Positions 26,996 through 35,423 of a DNA stretch of 64,000 nt are shown piece after piece (the stretch's first letter is position 1; every line of letters starts with the position of its first letter). The stretch comes from Paenarthrobacter sp. Z7-10 (GTDB lineage: Bacteria > Actinomycetota > Actinomycetes > Actinomycetales > Micrococcaceae): contig NZ_JADPVH010000017.1 of NCBI RefSeq assembly GCF_026932795.1, positions 1-64,000 of the forward strand. The letters are read 5' to 3'. The position numbers and the translations under genes are program-made. Under the pieces are notes generated by a model that ran no database searches, had not been told where the DNA came from, and was given only the letters and a program-made list of their open reading frames with translations.

Positions 26996-29900
26996 TCAGG
27001 CTCCCGGCAGTAGAATGATGGACCACATGGCGACCTTCGCCGAAGCCGTACCGGCGACTGCGGTGATGTTGCCGTTGGCTCCGGCCGTTACCGGAGCGCT
27101 GTCACCCCACAGGGAGGTGATGGTGCCGCTTCCCGTTCCGACGCTGGTCGATCTAACGCGGACGGCCGGGTCTGCACTCCAGGCGTCGGTGACGCTGACT
27201 TTTTCGGCCCAATAGGAAACGAGGGTGCCTCCCGCTGCAGGCGCCTGCACCACCGGCGTGACATGCGTCGTTGCCAGAACCAGGTCGATGACGCTGGCAT
27301 GGGCACCGATCCAGTTCGGTCCGCTCACCCCCGTATAAACGCCCAACTGCAGCACGGTCTTGGACAGTGCTGACAGCGGAACGGTTACGTCCTTGCCTGC
27401 GTCCCCAACCTCTGCCCGCTTCGCCCAGAGCAGGGTCTGCACGGATCCGGCGGATGTGCTCCCGATCAGTTGCCAGCCGGTAACCCCGGTCGGTGTGGAC
27501 ACCACTGTGCTGGTGTTGTTCACCGTGGCAAAAAGCAGGATTCCATCCCCAGGCTTGGTTTCCGCCGGGACATTGAGACGGGGTGCGGTGCTGTTGGTAT
27601 TGGACTGCGAACCGGCCGAGAACGCCACCGCCTGTCCGGCTGGGGGCGGGATCGTCACCGGCTGGCTCACCGCGTTCGTGGCCGAGCCGTTGTCGGTAAC
27701 CGTCAGCGTCACCGTGTAGTTGCCTGCAGCGTTGTAGGTGTGTGTGAGCGTCCTTTCGGTCCCCGTGGTCCCGTCCCCGAAGGCCCAGGCGTAGGATGCG
27801 AGACTGCCGTCGGGATCCGTGGAAGCAGACGCGTCCAACTGCGCGGCAAGGCCGGTGACGGACGAGGAGAATGCCGCCACGGGGGGCTGGTTCGCCGGTG
27901 CCACGGCAGTAACGTCGCGGGAGACGAGGCCGGTGGCCGACTTGTCGTCCGTAACAGTCAAGGTCACGGTGTATTTTCCCGCGGTCGCGTAGGTGTGCTT
28001 CGCCGTCACCGACGTTGCTTTTGCCCCGTCGCCGAAGTCCCAGGCATACGCGGCCACAGTGCCGTCACTGTCGGTGGAACCGGCGCCATCCACCGACAGC
28101 GCCAGCCCAGTCACAGCAGGAGTGAAGGCCGCTACCGGCGGCTTGTTCGGAGCTGCGGCGCCGCTGCCAAGCTGATAATGCCGCGCGGCCGTGGCGGCGC
28201 TCAGTGCGTAGCTGTAGACGGCCGCCTCGTCCAGGACTCCCTTGAAGTAGCCGCTGCTTTCACCACTCCAAGCGGAATCGCCGCCCACCCGCCAGTAACC
28301 CGTGTAGGACTGCGCCCCGGACTCGGCCGATTGTCCCACCTGAATACCGTCGACATAGAGCAACATGCCGGCGGATGACTGAGTGGCCAGCACAGAATGC
28401 CACCGGCCGTCGTTGTAGGGCAACGGCGAGGTCACCCGCACCTGGCGCCCGGGGTACACACCGAATACCAGGGTTCCGTCATTCTGCATGAACACCTTGC
28501 GGTCATGGACGGAGGAGTTACCCGTTTTGGCGTTGCCAAAGCTGATGAGATTCCCTCCGGTGCTGGAGGTGGTATTGAACCAAACCTCGGTGCTGAAGGG
28601 GCCTGGATCTTCAAACGTTGACCCGCTGGCCACGAACGACGCGCCATTGAATCGGGTGGCGGTGTTCGCCACGCCGGTCAAGGCTCCGGGTTGTCCGTGG
28701 GTAACGGTGCCGGAATAGCTTCCCGGATTGCCCGACGCGCTCGAATCCGCAGCGACGCCGGCATTGTCATTGAGCCGCCAGTAGAGGTCTGGCTGTGCGC
28801 GATAGATTTCGGCACCGTAGACGTCCGCCGGCGGTTGGGTTTCCGGCGTCGGAGCCGACCCCGTCACGTTGACGAGCCGGCTTGAGGTTGCCGATTGATT
28901 GTCACTGTTGCGCACCGTGAGTTTCACCGAATAGGTTCCCAGCGCCGCGTACGAGTGCGTCGCGGTGGCACCTGTTGCCGAAAGGGAGTCGCCGAAGTCC
29001 CAGCTGTAGGCGGTGATGGATCCGCTGGCGGTGCTGGACGCGCCGGCGTCAACTTTGAGCGTCCTGGCGGCCAGCGTGGAGCTGAAGGCCGCGGTCGGAC
29101 TGCTGGCCGGCACGGGCGCCGGTTTCGTGGCGGCATAGACAAAGCTGCCTGTGGCGCGCCAACTGATCCCGTCCACGTCCGGGCCGGAAACCCGCAGGCC
29201 GCTCGCCGGGATGGGCACCCCCGTGACGCTGTCCCAGGTCCACCGTGTCAAGTTCCCGCCGGAATCCCCGACGTAGAGCCGCCCGCCGTCGAGCAGCAAA
29301 GACCGCGTGCTGCGCCAGTCCAGTCCGTCGATATTGCCGGTGGAGACAAAGCGCCTGGCGCCAATCACATTGATCTGGGTTCCGAAATAGCGGTAGAAGA
29401 GCCGCCCGTCATTGGCGAGCGTGTAGTAGATCCGGGACGAGACGGGATCGTAGAAGAGTCCTGTCATCCGGGGCAGATCTACGGGAAAGTCCGTGAGCCC
29501 ACGCTGGTCGACGACGGTCGGAGGACCGAAGGTTGTGCCATCGAATTTCTGCACCATGAAGGTGCCGTCGGTCCGCCCGCTGTACAGGTTACCGTCGATC
29601 ATGAACAGTCCGCGGGTACTTCCAAATGGTTGATCCGTTGTGATGGCAGTCGAGGACGTGACAGCGTTGCCGTTGAATCCCCGCCGCAGCAGCGACGTTG
29701 TCGGCAGCGCAGTGCCGCCGTCGTCCGCTGTCGCGCCCGCCAGGTAGACGTTTCCCGGCAGTGAACCGGCGAAGTCAGCCGGCAGGCTGGTTCCACCCTT
29801 GACCGGCATGAAGGCCAGGCGCCCGTGGTATTGATAGTTGGAAATACGGTCCGTATCGCTGCCGATCCACAAGCCGGTGTCCGTGGCGACAAAGCTGTAG

Positions 29901-31135
29901 ACACCGTAGCCGCGGGTGCGGCCCGGGTTCCAGGCCAGCGGAAGTCCGGTGCGCGGATCCACTGCGGCTAAACCTTCCCGTTCCACGGCGCCGGGACCGA
30001 TGGCATCGCCGACAAAGGGATTGTTCAGTCGGCGCATGTGACCGCCAAGATAGATGGCGGTCGCCGTGACCGCGACTCTGGTCAAAGTGTCTCCGCCGGT
30101 GGAATCGACCCAGGTGGGCTTGACGTCGTTGCCGCTGGAGCTGAAGTCCCATCGCGACGCGGCATCACACAGCGTGTTGGCGTAGTACGCGCCGGTGGTC
30201 ACCACGACGAAGTACTTACCGTCCGGGGAGATATCCACGTCACGCATATAGCTGTCGAAGGCGCTGAGCTTGCAATCCGGAGCGAATCCCTCGGTTGACC
30301 AGTTGGCCAACGATGTGGGCGACGTGGTCAGGTCCGCCATAAGAATTTGTTTCCGCGGCTGGCCCTCGACCACGGTGAAGTTGCCGATGGCCACCAGACG
30401 GGAACCATCCGGGGTGATGTCCGCGCGCTCAATCTGCAGACTTCCCTTGCGCGGAACGCTGATGTCCAGTTTCGCCGCGGGATCCAGGGCTCCCGTGGCG
30501 GGATCAACCGCCGCGAACAAGGACCGCGCCGCGCTTCCCGCCGTCATGAACCGGCCCACAAGATACAGGCGGTTGCCCCGCAGGAACATTTGGTTGACCC
30601 GGCCGTCGAAGGCCGGCGGCGCAAACGAGGTGTCCCGCTGGCCCGTCAGGACGTTGATTTTGGTCAGGCTGCGGGCGGTAACGCCGTTGACCGTCGAAAA
30701 CGACCCCGAAATCCAAATGCTCTTTCCGTCCCCGACCGCGCGGACGTCGGTGACCTCGCCATTGACCGCCGGGTTGAAGGAGGTGATCTCCCCGGTGTCC
30801 GTGAAGGCGAAAATGTTGGTCCGCGGGATTGCGGTGGTGCTCGCGGCCGTGCGCACCGAGGTGAAGTTCCCGACGGCGATGGTGAGGTTGCCCACCTGAG
30901 CAAAGCCTGCGACGTAGCCGTCCAGTACGTGTGGTGTCCACCGGACCGGATTGTCGCTGACCACCACGGACTGGACGCCGGGCTGCACCGCAGATGCGGG
31001 CGTTGCAGCCACCGGCAGGACGCCGGCGGCGAGCAGCAATGCCATGGCGGCCCAAAGGGTGCGCCTCCATCGCCGTGGCCGAAGCGACGCAGCTGCACAG
31101 CTGGACGGATAAGGCTGTGGTTTGAGACCAGACAC
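26996..31135 (-). CDS. Giant secreted beta-propeller/PKD/LamG surface protein 2
   Basis: A 1379-residue exported paralogue of the protein at 13501-19161. Order: signal peptide (~1-50, ending ATPASA), beta-propeller-like region (~55-690), PKD (WDFGDSLSATG), one LamG (~790-1005, starting DVYGAEIYRAQPDLYWRLND), two PKD domains, and the C-terminal beta-rich domain ending WSIILLPGA. Many stretches match the paralogue, such as DNPVRWTPHVLDGYV and TRGYGVYxF. The GTG at 31135 was chosen over a longer frame to 31279. It places the promoter motif 127 bases upstream, as in the paralogue (130), keeps it clear of the promoter, and has GGAAAG ahead. It heads the minus-strand glycan gene series. Confidence 0.85.
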   Translation of the reverse strand: MSGLKPQPYPSSCAAASLRPRRWRRTLWAAMALLLAAGVLPVAATPASAVQPGVQSVVVSDNPVRWTPHVLDGYVAGFAQVGNLTIAVGNFTSVRTAASTTAIPRTNIFAFTDTGEITSFNPAVNGEVTDVRAVGDGKSIWISGSFSTVNGVTARSLTKINVLTGQRDTSFAPPAFDGRVNQMFLRGNRLYLVGRFMTAGSAARSLFAAVDPATGALDPAAKLDISVPRKGSLQIERADITPDGSRLVAIGNFTVVEGQPRKQILMADLTTSPTSLANWSTEGFAPDCKLSAFDSYMRDVDISPDGKYFVVVTTGAYYANTLCDAASRWDFSSSGNDVKPTWVDSTGGDTLTRVAVTATAIYLGGHMRRLNNPFVGDAIGPGAVEREGLAAVDPRTGLPLAWNPGRTRGYGVYSFVATDTGLWIGSDTDRISNYQYHGRLAFMPVKGGTSLPADFAGSLPGNVYLAGATADDGGTALPTTSLLRRGFNGNAVTSSTAITTDQPFGSTRGLFMIDGNLYSGRTDGTFMVQKFDGTTFGPPTVVDQRGLTDFPVDLPRMTGLFYDPVSSRIYYTLANDGRLFYRYFGTQINVIGARRFVSTGNIDGLDWRSTRSLLLDGGRLYVGDSGGNLTRWTWDSVTGVPIPASGLRVSGPDVDGISWRATGSFVYAATKPAPVPASSPTAAFSSTLAARTLKVDAGASSTASGSITAYSWDFGDSLSATGATATHSYAALGTYSVKLTVRNSDNQSATSSRLVNVTGSAPTPETQPPADVYGAEIYRAQPDLYWRLNDNAGVAADSSASGNPGSYSGTVTHGQPGALTGVANTATRFNGASFVASGSTFEDPGPFSTEVWFNTTSSTGGNLISFGNAKTGNSSVHDRKVFMQNDGTLVFGVYPGRQVRVTSPLPYNDGRWHSVLATQSSAGMLLYVDGIQVGQSAESGAQSYTGYWRVGGDSAWSGESSGYFKGVLDEAAVYSYALSAATAARHYQLGSGAAAPNKPPVAAFTPAVTGLALSVDGAGSTDSDGTVAAYAWDFGDGAKATSVTAKHTYATAGKYTVTLTVTDDKSATGLVSRDVTAVAPANQPPVAAFSSSVTGLAAQLDASASTDPDGSLASYAWAFGDGTTGTERTLTHTYNAAGNYTVTLTVTDNGSATNAVSQPVTIPPPAGQAVAFSAGSQSNTNSTAPRLNVPAETKPGDGILLFATVNNTSTVVSTPTGVTGWQLIGSTSAGSVQTLLWAKRAEVGDAGKDVTVPLSALSKTVLQLGVYTGVSGPNWIGAHASVIDLVLATTHVTPVVQAPAAGGTLVSYWAEKVSVTDAWSADPAVRVRSTSVGTGSGTITSLWGDSAPVTAGANGNITAVAGTASAKVAMWSIILLPGA

Positions 31136-31181
31136 GTTGCCAACTTTCCGAGAAACCTGGCCGGGGACAGGTCCCCCCTGG

Positions 31182-31225
31182 CCAACTGCTGGTCGTTCCC
31201 CAGTGGGAACGACCAGCAGGTTTGG
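31182..31225. other. Perfect 15-bp hairpin in the leader of surface protein 2
   Basis: CTGCTGGTCGTTCCC (31186-31200) and GGGAACGACCAGCAG (31205-31219) pair perfectly around a CAGT loop, extendable by CCAA/TTGG past a one-base bulge. With the -10 at 31238-31233 the hairpin would lie at the very 5' end of the message. A second hairpin (GGGGAC-AG-GTCCCC, 31163-31176) follows before the start codon. The paralogue's leader lacks both. Confidence 0.7.
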
Positions 31226-31232
31226 TACCAGC

Positions 31233-31303
31233 AGTATGGCTGGGGACAGCGAGCATGAAAACAAGTAGTTTGCGCGCATACCTGCCCAGGAAAAACAGGT
31301 AGT
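31233..31303. promoter_or_regulatory. Divergent promoter of surface protein 2 and the Wzy operon
   Basis: Minus strand: TTTTCA (31261-31256) and CATACT (31238-31233), spacer 17, with ACTACTTG (31269-31262) abutting the -35, the same arrangement as at 19262-19298. Two more element copies follow: CATACCTG (plus, 31277-31284) and CAGGTAGT (plus, 31296-31303). The last precedes the plus-strand Wzy-Wzz gene, whose own -35/-10 I could not fix (TTTGCC and TAGAGT near 31325-31340 are candidates). The 317-base gap 31136-31452 contains this, the leader hairpins, and nothing else I recognise. Confidence 0.6.
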
Positions 31304-31452
31304 TTCCCCTCTATGACGGGCCGGTTTGCCCAGTTAGAGTGAGTCTCATCCGCCGCCCGGCGACGGAGTTTGGTCTCGGAATACGTGGCTGGGTGCCTCC
31401 CATGCGGACAGGTGCGGTCCTCGTCACAACCCTGCCGGATGGGGCACATGTC

Positions 31453-33696
31453 ATGTCAGTCTTAACGTCGCAGCAACCTCGCAGTACGGAATCCAGCCCT
31501 GAGCGGGCAGCCCTGACGCGGCCGGAATCCCGAACGAACTCCTGGCCACTGATGGTACTGCTGCTCGGGTATCCGCTGTGGTGGATTTTGGGACTCAGCG
31601 ACCTGTTGCCGCTGGCCTTGGCAGTGCCGATGCTTCGAATGCTGCTGCGCAACCGCCCGGTACGTTTGCCGCGGGGCACCGGCTGGTTCCTGCTGTTCAT
31701 GCTGTGGGTAATTGTGAGCGGGGTGGCACTGTGGGCCGATGCCCCAGGCGCTGTACCGGGCGGAGGCCCGGAACGCCTCCTCGTTTTTGCCTACCGGTTG
31801 GCATGGTACGCCGCCTGTGCCATCGCCTTCCTGTGGATCGCGAATGCGCGGGAAAACAGCGTCTCGACGCTCCGGGTCACACGGCTGCTCGGGTGGATGT
31901 TTGTAGTCACTGTCGCTGGCGGACTGTTGGGAATTGTGGCGCCGACCTTTCAAATAACCTCAATGGTCGAGGCTCTGTTGCCCCGCTCGCTGGCCAGCAA
32001 TTCCTTTCTTCAAACCTTGGTTCACCCAGCTGCGGCGAATATGACCACCTTCCTTGGCCGAGTTGAATACCGGCCCATCGCCCCCTTCGACTTTGCGAAT
32101 TCCTGGGGCAGCAATTTGTCCCTCTATCTGCCATTTTTCCTCCTGACGTGGTTCGGCAAACGTGCCGGCTGGCGCCGTGTGTGTGCCCCGATAGTCCTGG
32201 CGGCCTCAGCCTGGCCGATCGTGTACTCGATGAACCGGGGCTTGTGGATTTCCCTCGGTGCGGGCGCCGTGGTGGTTTTGATCTACTTGATCCTCAAGGG
32301 CCGCGGACGCATACTGCTGGTCGTCGTCGCCACTCTTGGAATCGCCGTCGCACTGTTTATCAGCAGTCCGCTCGCGACGCGCTCCAGTGACACGATCGAC
32401 AGCGCTCACAGCGATGACCGCCGTGGCACGCTGCTGACCCAAACGGTAGCGAGCACAGTCGAAGGATCCCCAATTCTTGGCTTCGGCAGCACACGCAATG
32501 TGCAGGGAAGTTTTGCTTCGATAGCCGGCGGCTCGACACCCGATTGTCCCGCGTGCTCCGTACCCCCGCTCGGGACGCAGGGTCACCTGTGGCTGGTGAT
32601 CTTTTCACAGGGCCTGGTGGGAGCATTCTTCTTCGTCATGTTCTTCCTTTCCCGGATATGGGTGCATTGGCGCTCCCGCAACCCGTTGGAGCTGGCCGGG
32701 GCAACGATACTGCTTTTTTTCTTCATCCAGATGTTCGTTTACGACACGCTGGGCATGCCGTTGTTTACCATCATGATCGCCTTGGGCCTGGTGTGGCGGG
32801 AGCGTTCGCGGATCGATGGCGTTGCCGCCACTTCCATCTGCATGGCCGATTTCAGCATCCTGCGCAGGCGATATCTGCCGTTCCTGCTGGCCTGCACACT
32901 GGCCGGCGGCACCATCGGCACCGCGATGGCAGCGACCCGGCCAACCAGCTATGCCGCGGAGGTGACGCTGTTGCTGGCACCCGCACCGGTTTACCTCGCC
33001 TCCGACGGAACTGAGGACCCAAAATCCGGACAGATCACCATCGACACGGAAGCCGCACTTGTGCTGTCGCGGCGGACGATGGAGTTGGTCGACGGATCAT
33101 TGAAACTCAGCGATCCGGACGCACTGCGCTCCCGGATCCGAATTTCCGCCGCGCCCAATACTCAGGTCCTGACGCTGGGCTACTCGGACGCTTCCTCGGC
33201 TCGGGCCCTCAGCGGCGCTAAGGCGCTCGCGGAGGCATATTTGGGGGTCCGCGGCGAGGGCCTGGCCCAACGCAGGGACCAGGTCCTGCGGGCATTGCAG
33301 GAACAGTTGGCCCGGCTGGAAAGCACCAAGGACCCGACCACCACACCAATTACAGCCAATAGCCAGGTCCGGTTCGCCTATATTGCCGGCGTTGCCGAAC
33401 GGCTCCGCTCCGCCATCGACAATCTGTCAATATCCACCACAGCGGCCGGCGAGGTTATCCGGCCAGCCAACGTCAGTAAGGTGCGCGGACAACCCGAGGT
33501 CGACATTGCCTCCTCGGCGCTGATCGGCTTCCTACTGGCCGCAGCGCTGGTTGTGACTGTCAACTTCATCCGCGTACACGGCGGTGGCGGAATAGCGGGA
33601 TCGCGGCGCGTACGCAGCAGCGCGAAGGTGCCTCGTTTCAGATTCGCCCGGTTGCCGGTTCCTGCTCTGCGAAGACAGGGAGCCCCATCATCCTGA
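31453..33696 (+). CDS. Wzy-like EPS polymerase fused to a Wzz-like chain-length domain
   Basis: A 747-residue membrane protein. Residues ~25-445 carry about 11-12 helices of the O-antigen ligase/polymerase type, with a large outer loop containing TPDCPACSVPPLGTQGHLWL near the end, as in Wzy proteins. Residues ~485-715 form a Wzz/chain-length determinant domain: a first helix (YLPFLLACTLAGGTIGTAMA), a periplasmic part with a coiled segment (QVLRALQEQLARLES), and a second helix (SALIGFLLAAALVVTVNF). Polymerase and co-polymerase are normally separate proteins. The ATG at 31453 precedes the first helix; the ribosome binding site is weak and ATG 31402 is an alternative. It starts a four-gene operon. 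Confidence 0.82.
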   Translation: MSVLTSQQPRSTESSPERAALTRPESRTNSWPLMVLLLGYPLWWILGLSDLLPLALAVPMLRMLLRNRPVRLPRGTGWFLLFMLWVIVSGVALWADAPGAVPGGGPERLLVFAYRLAWYAACAIAFLWIANARENSVSTLRVTRLLGWMFVVTVAGGLLGIVAPTFQITSMVEALLPRSLASNSFLQTLVHPAAANMTTFLGRVEYRPIAPFDFANSWGSNLSLYLPFFLLTWFGKRAGWRRVCAPIVLAASAWPIVYSMNRGLWISLGAGAVVVLIYLILKGRGRILLVVVATLGIAVALFISSPLATRSSDTIDSAHSDDRRGTLLTQTVASTVEGSPILGFGSTRNVQGSFASIAGGSTPDCPACSVPPLGTQGHLWLVIFSQGLVGAFFFVMFFLSRIWVHWRSRNPLELAGATILLFFFIQMFVYDTLGMPLFTIMIALGLVWRERSRIDGVAATSICMADFSILRRRYLPFLLACTLAGGTIGTAMAATRPTSYAAEVTLLLAPAPVYLASDGTEDPKSGQITIDTEAALVLSRRTMELVDGSLKLSDPDALRSRIRISAAPNTQVLTLGYSDASSARALSGAKALAEAYLGVRGEGLAQRRDQVLRALQEQLARLESTKDPTTTPITANSQVRFAYIAGVAERLRSAIDNLSISTTAAGEVIRPANVSKVRGQPEVDIASSALIGFLLAAALVVTVNFIRVHGGGGIAGSRRVRSSAKVPRFRFARLPVPALRRQGAPSS

Positions 33697-33785
33697 GTCC
33701 GCCGGCATCAGATAATCATGTGGCTGCACCGCAGCCGTCCAGTTCCTCCACCCTAACGCTGAACAAACGAACCGGAGAACCTCCA

Positions 33786-35423
33786 ATGTCTCACTTTTTA
33801 TCGGAGCCTACGCTCCCGCCGGCCGGCCCGGATAACAGAATCCAAACCCGCACCCTGCTGTTCCGCGCGGCGGTGGCCCGGTCATGGCCTGCCTTGGTCG
33901 CCCTAACGTTGGTGGGCGGCCTCGCGGGGGTTGCCGTGGGCACCAATGTCTCCGAGCCTCGGACCGCAACGGCGGTGATCCTGTTGAACCCGCTGGAGGG
34001 CAACGCTTTCTACCCCAGCACGCGCGGCGAGCAGTTGGTGAACCTCTTCACCGAAGCTCAGGTTCTGCGCTCCAATGCTGTGGCCGCCACGGTGCCGGCG
34101 ACGGCCGGCGGCAAGGCAACGGTGGAACAGGTTCTAGCCAATGTCGAGGTTTCGGTGCCGCCGAACACACAGATCCTGCAGATCAGTTATACGAATCCGA
34201 ACCCGACCACTGCGACGAACACGGCGCAAGGTTTTGCAGACGCCTACCTCAAGTTCCGCCGGACCCGCGCCGCCAACTCAGTCAGCAGCCGTGTTACCGG
34301 GACGAAGACTGAAATCGCCGCGCACGAGACGGACCTGACCCGGCTGACGGCGCAACTCGCGGCAGCCCGCCCTGGCTCAGCCGCCGCCGGGCTGCTGCTG
34401 ACCCAAGTCCAATCCGTCGCTACCCAGATCAGCCAGCTCAATGCACGCCTCGGTGACATTGCCTCCACTGCCCTCGATCCGGGGCAGGTCATCACTCCGG
34501 CCAAACTTCAGCCCTCGGGTCTGGTCGGTCTTCGCGAGCTCCTTATCCTGGGCGGTGCTCTTTTGGGGCTCCTGCTTGGCCTGGGGCTGGCGTTCCTGCG
34601 AACAGGAGCCCGCTCGCACTCCCTGGTCCGCTCCGCCACAGAGATGGAAGCGTTCAGAATACGCACGCTCGCAACCCAGTCATACACCCCCGACGCGGGA
34701 GATGATCAGCTGTTCCGCGCCGCTCCGGCCGAAATCAATGCCGGCTATCTGCAGTTCGGGGCTCAGCTTTTGGACCTGACGCGGCACCACCGCAGCAAGT
34801 CGGTCCTGGTGTCCCCGTCCCGGGCTCGGGTTATGCATCCACTGTCCGTGGCTCCGATGGCCTGGTCCCTGGCTGCCGCAGGAATAAAGACCATCGTTGT
34901 CGATACAACGGGTGAGTTGGTGCCGCCAACCATGGCCACCGGGCACGAACCGTCGCTGGTGGATGTTCTTCGGGACGGACTTCCGATCGAGCGGGCGCTC
35001 ATTCCCGTGGCACCCTGTCTGCAGGTCATCGGCAGCGGTGTGTGGGGTAGCAACGACGAGCACCTGGACATCAGCCCAAGGTTAACGGACATGATCAACT
35101 CGCTGGCAGACCAGGCGGACATTGTCCTGATTGCGGCAGGATCGCTGCTCAATTCCGACGCGCAGCTGCTGGCCAGCTCGATCAAATCCGCCGTGGTGGA
35201 AATCGAGTTTGGCCGCAGCAGGCTCTCTGACCTGCGGTCCGTGGCACAGGTTTGCAACGACCTCTCGATCAACCTGCTCGGGGCCGTGGTACTCAAGCCC
35301 CGAAAGAAGCAGCACCCAGCGCTGACGGCACCGCCGGTGGAACCGCCGGCGGCAGACACCGTAACCGGTGGAGGATTGGATCGCGTGCCAGGGCTGATCT
35401 CGAGTGGCTCCCACGGTGACTGA
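33786..35423 (+). CDS. Wzz-type co-polymerase with degenerate BY-kinase-like domain
   Basis: A 545-residue protein. Residues ~20-260 are a Wzz domain: helix ~30-50 (WPALVALTLVGGLAGVAVG), NPLEGNAFYPSTRGEQLVNL, FADAYLKFRRTRA, and a second helix ~250-272. Residues ~310-500 resemble the cytoplasmic tyrosine-kinase/ParA fold of BY-kinases, but SPSRARVMHPLSVAPMAWSLAA stands where the Walker A loop should be and has no GK[ST]. The later ADIVLIAAGSL lacks the Asp of Walker A'. It should therefore regulate chain length without kinase activity. The start ATG has GGAG eight bases ahead. It is the second gene of the operon and overlaps the flippase start by 20 bases. Confidence 0.8.
   Translation: MSHFLSEPTLPPAGPDNRIQTRTLLFRAAVARSWPALVALTLVGGLAGVAVGTNVSEPRTATAVILLNPLEGNAFYPSTRGEQLVNLFTEAQVLRSNAVAATVPATAGGKATVEQVLANVEVSVPPNTQILQISYTNPNPTTATNTAQGFADAYLKFRRTRAANSVSSRVTGTKTEIAAHETDLTRLTAQLAAARPGSAAAGLLLTQVQSVATQISQLNARLGDIASTALDPGQVITPAKLQPSGLVGLRELLILGGALLGLLLGLGLAFLRTGARSHSLVRSATEMEAFRIRTLATQSYTPDAGDDQLFRAAPAEINAGYLQFGAQLLDLTRHHRSKSVLVSPSRARVMHPLSVAPMAWSLAAAGIKTIVVDTTGELVPPTMATGHEPSLVDVLRDGLPIERALIPVAPCLQVIGSGVWGSNDEHLDISPRLTDMINSLADQADIVLIAAGSLLNSDAQLLASSIKSAVVEIEFGRSRLSDLRSVAQVCNDLSINLLGAVVLKPRKKQHPALTAPPVEPPAADTVTGGGLDRVPGLISSGSHGD

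Noticed and set aside
31136-31279. N-terminal extension of surface protein 2
   Set aside because: It would place translation over the leader hairpins and past the inferred transcription start; GTG 31135 gives a normal signal peptide and matches the paralogue's spacing.
31339-31452. N-terminal extension of the Wzy-Wzz gene
   Set aside because: The extra 38 residues have no hydrophobic or conserved character and would begin inside the divergent promoter region.
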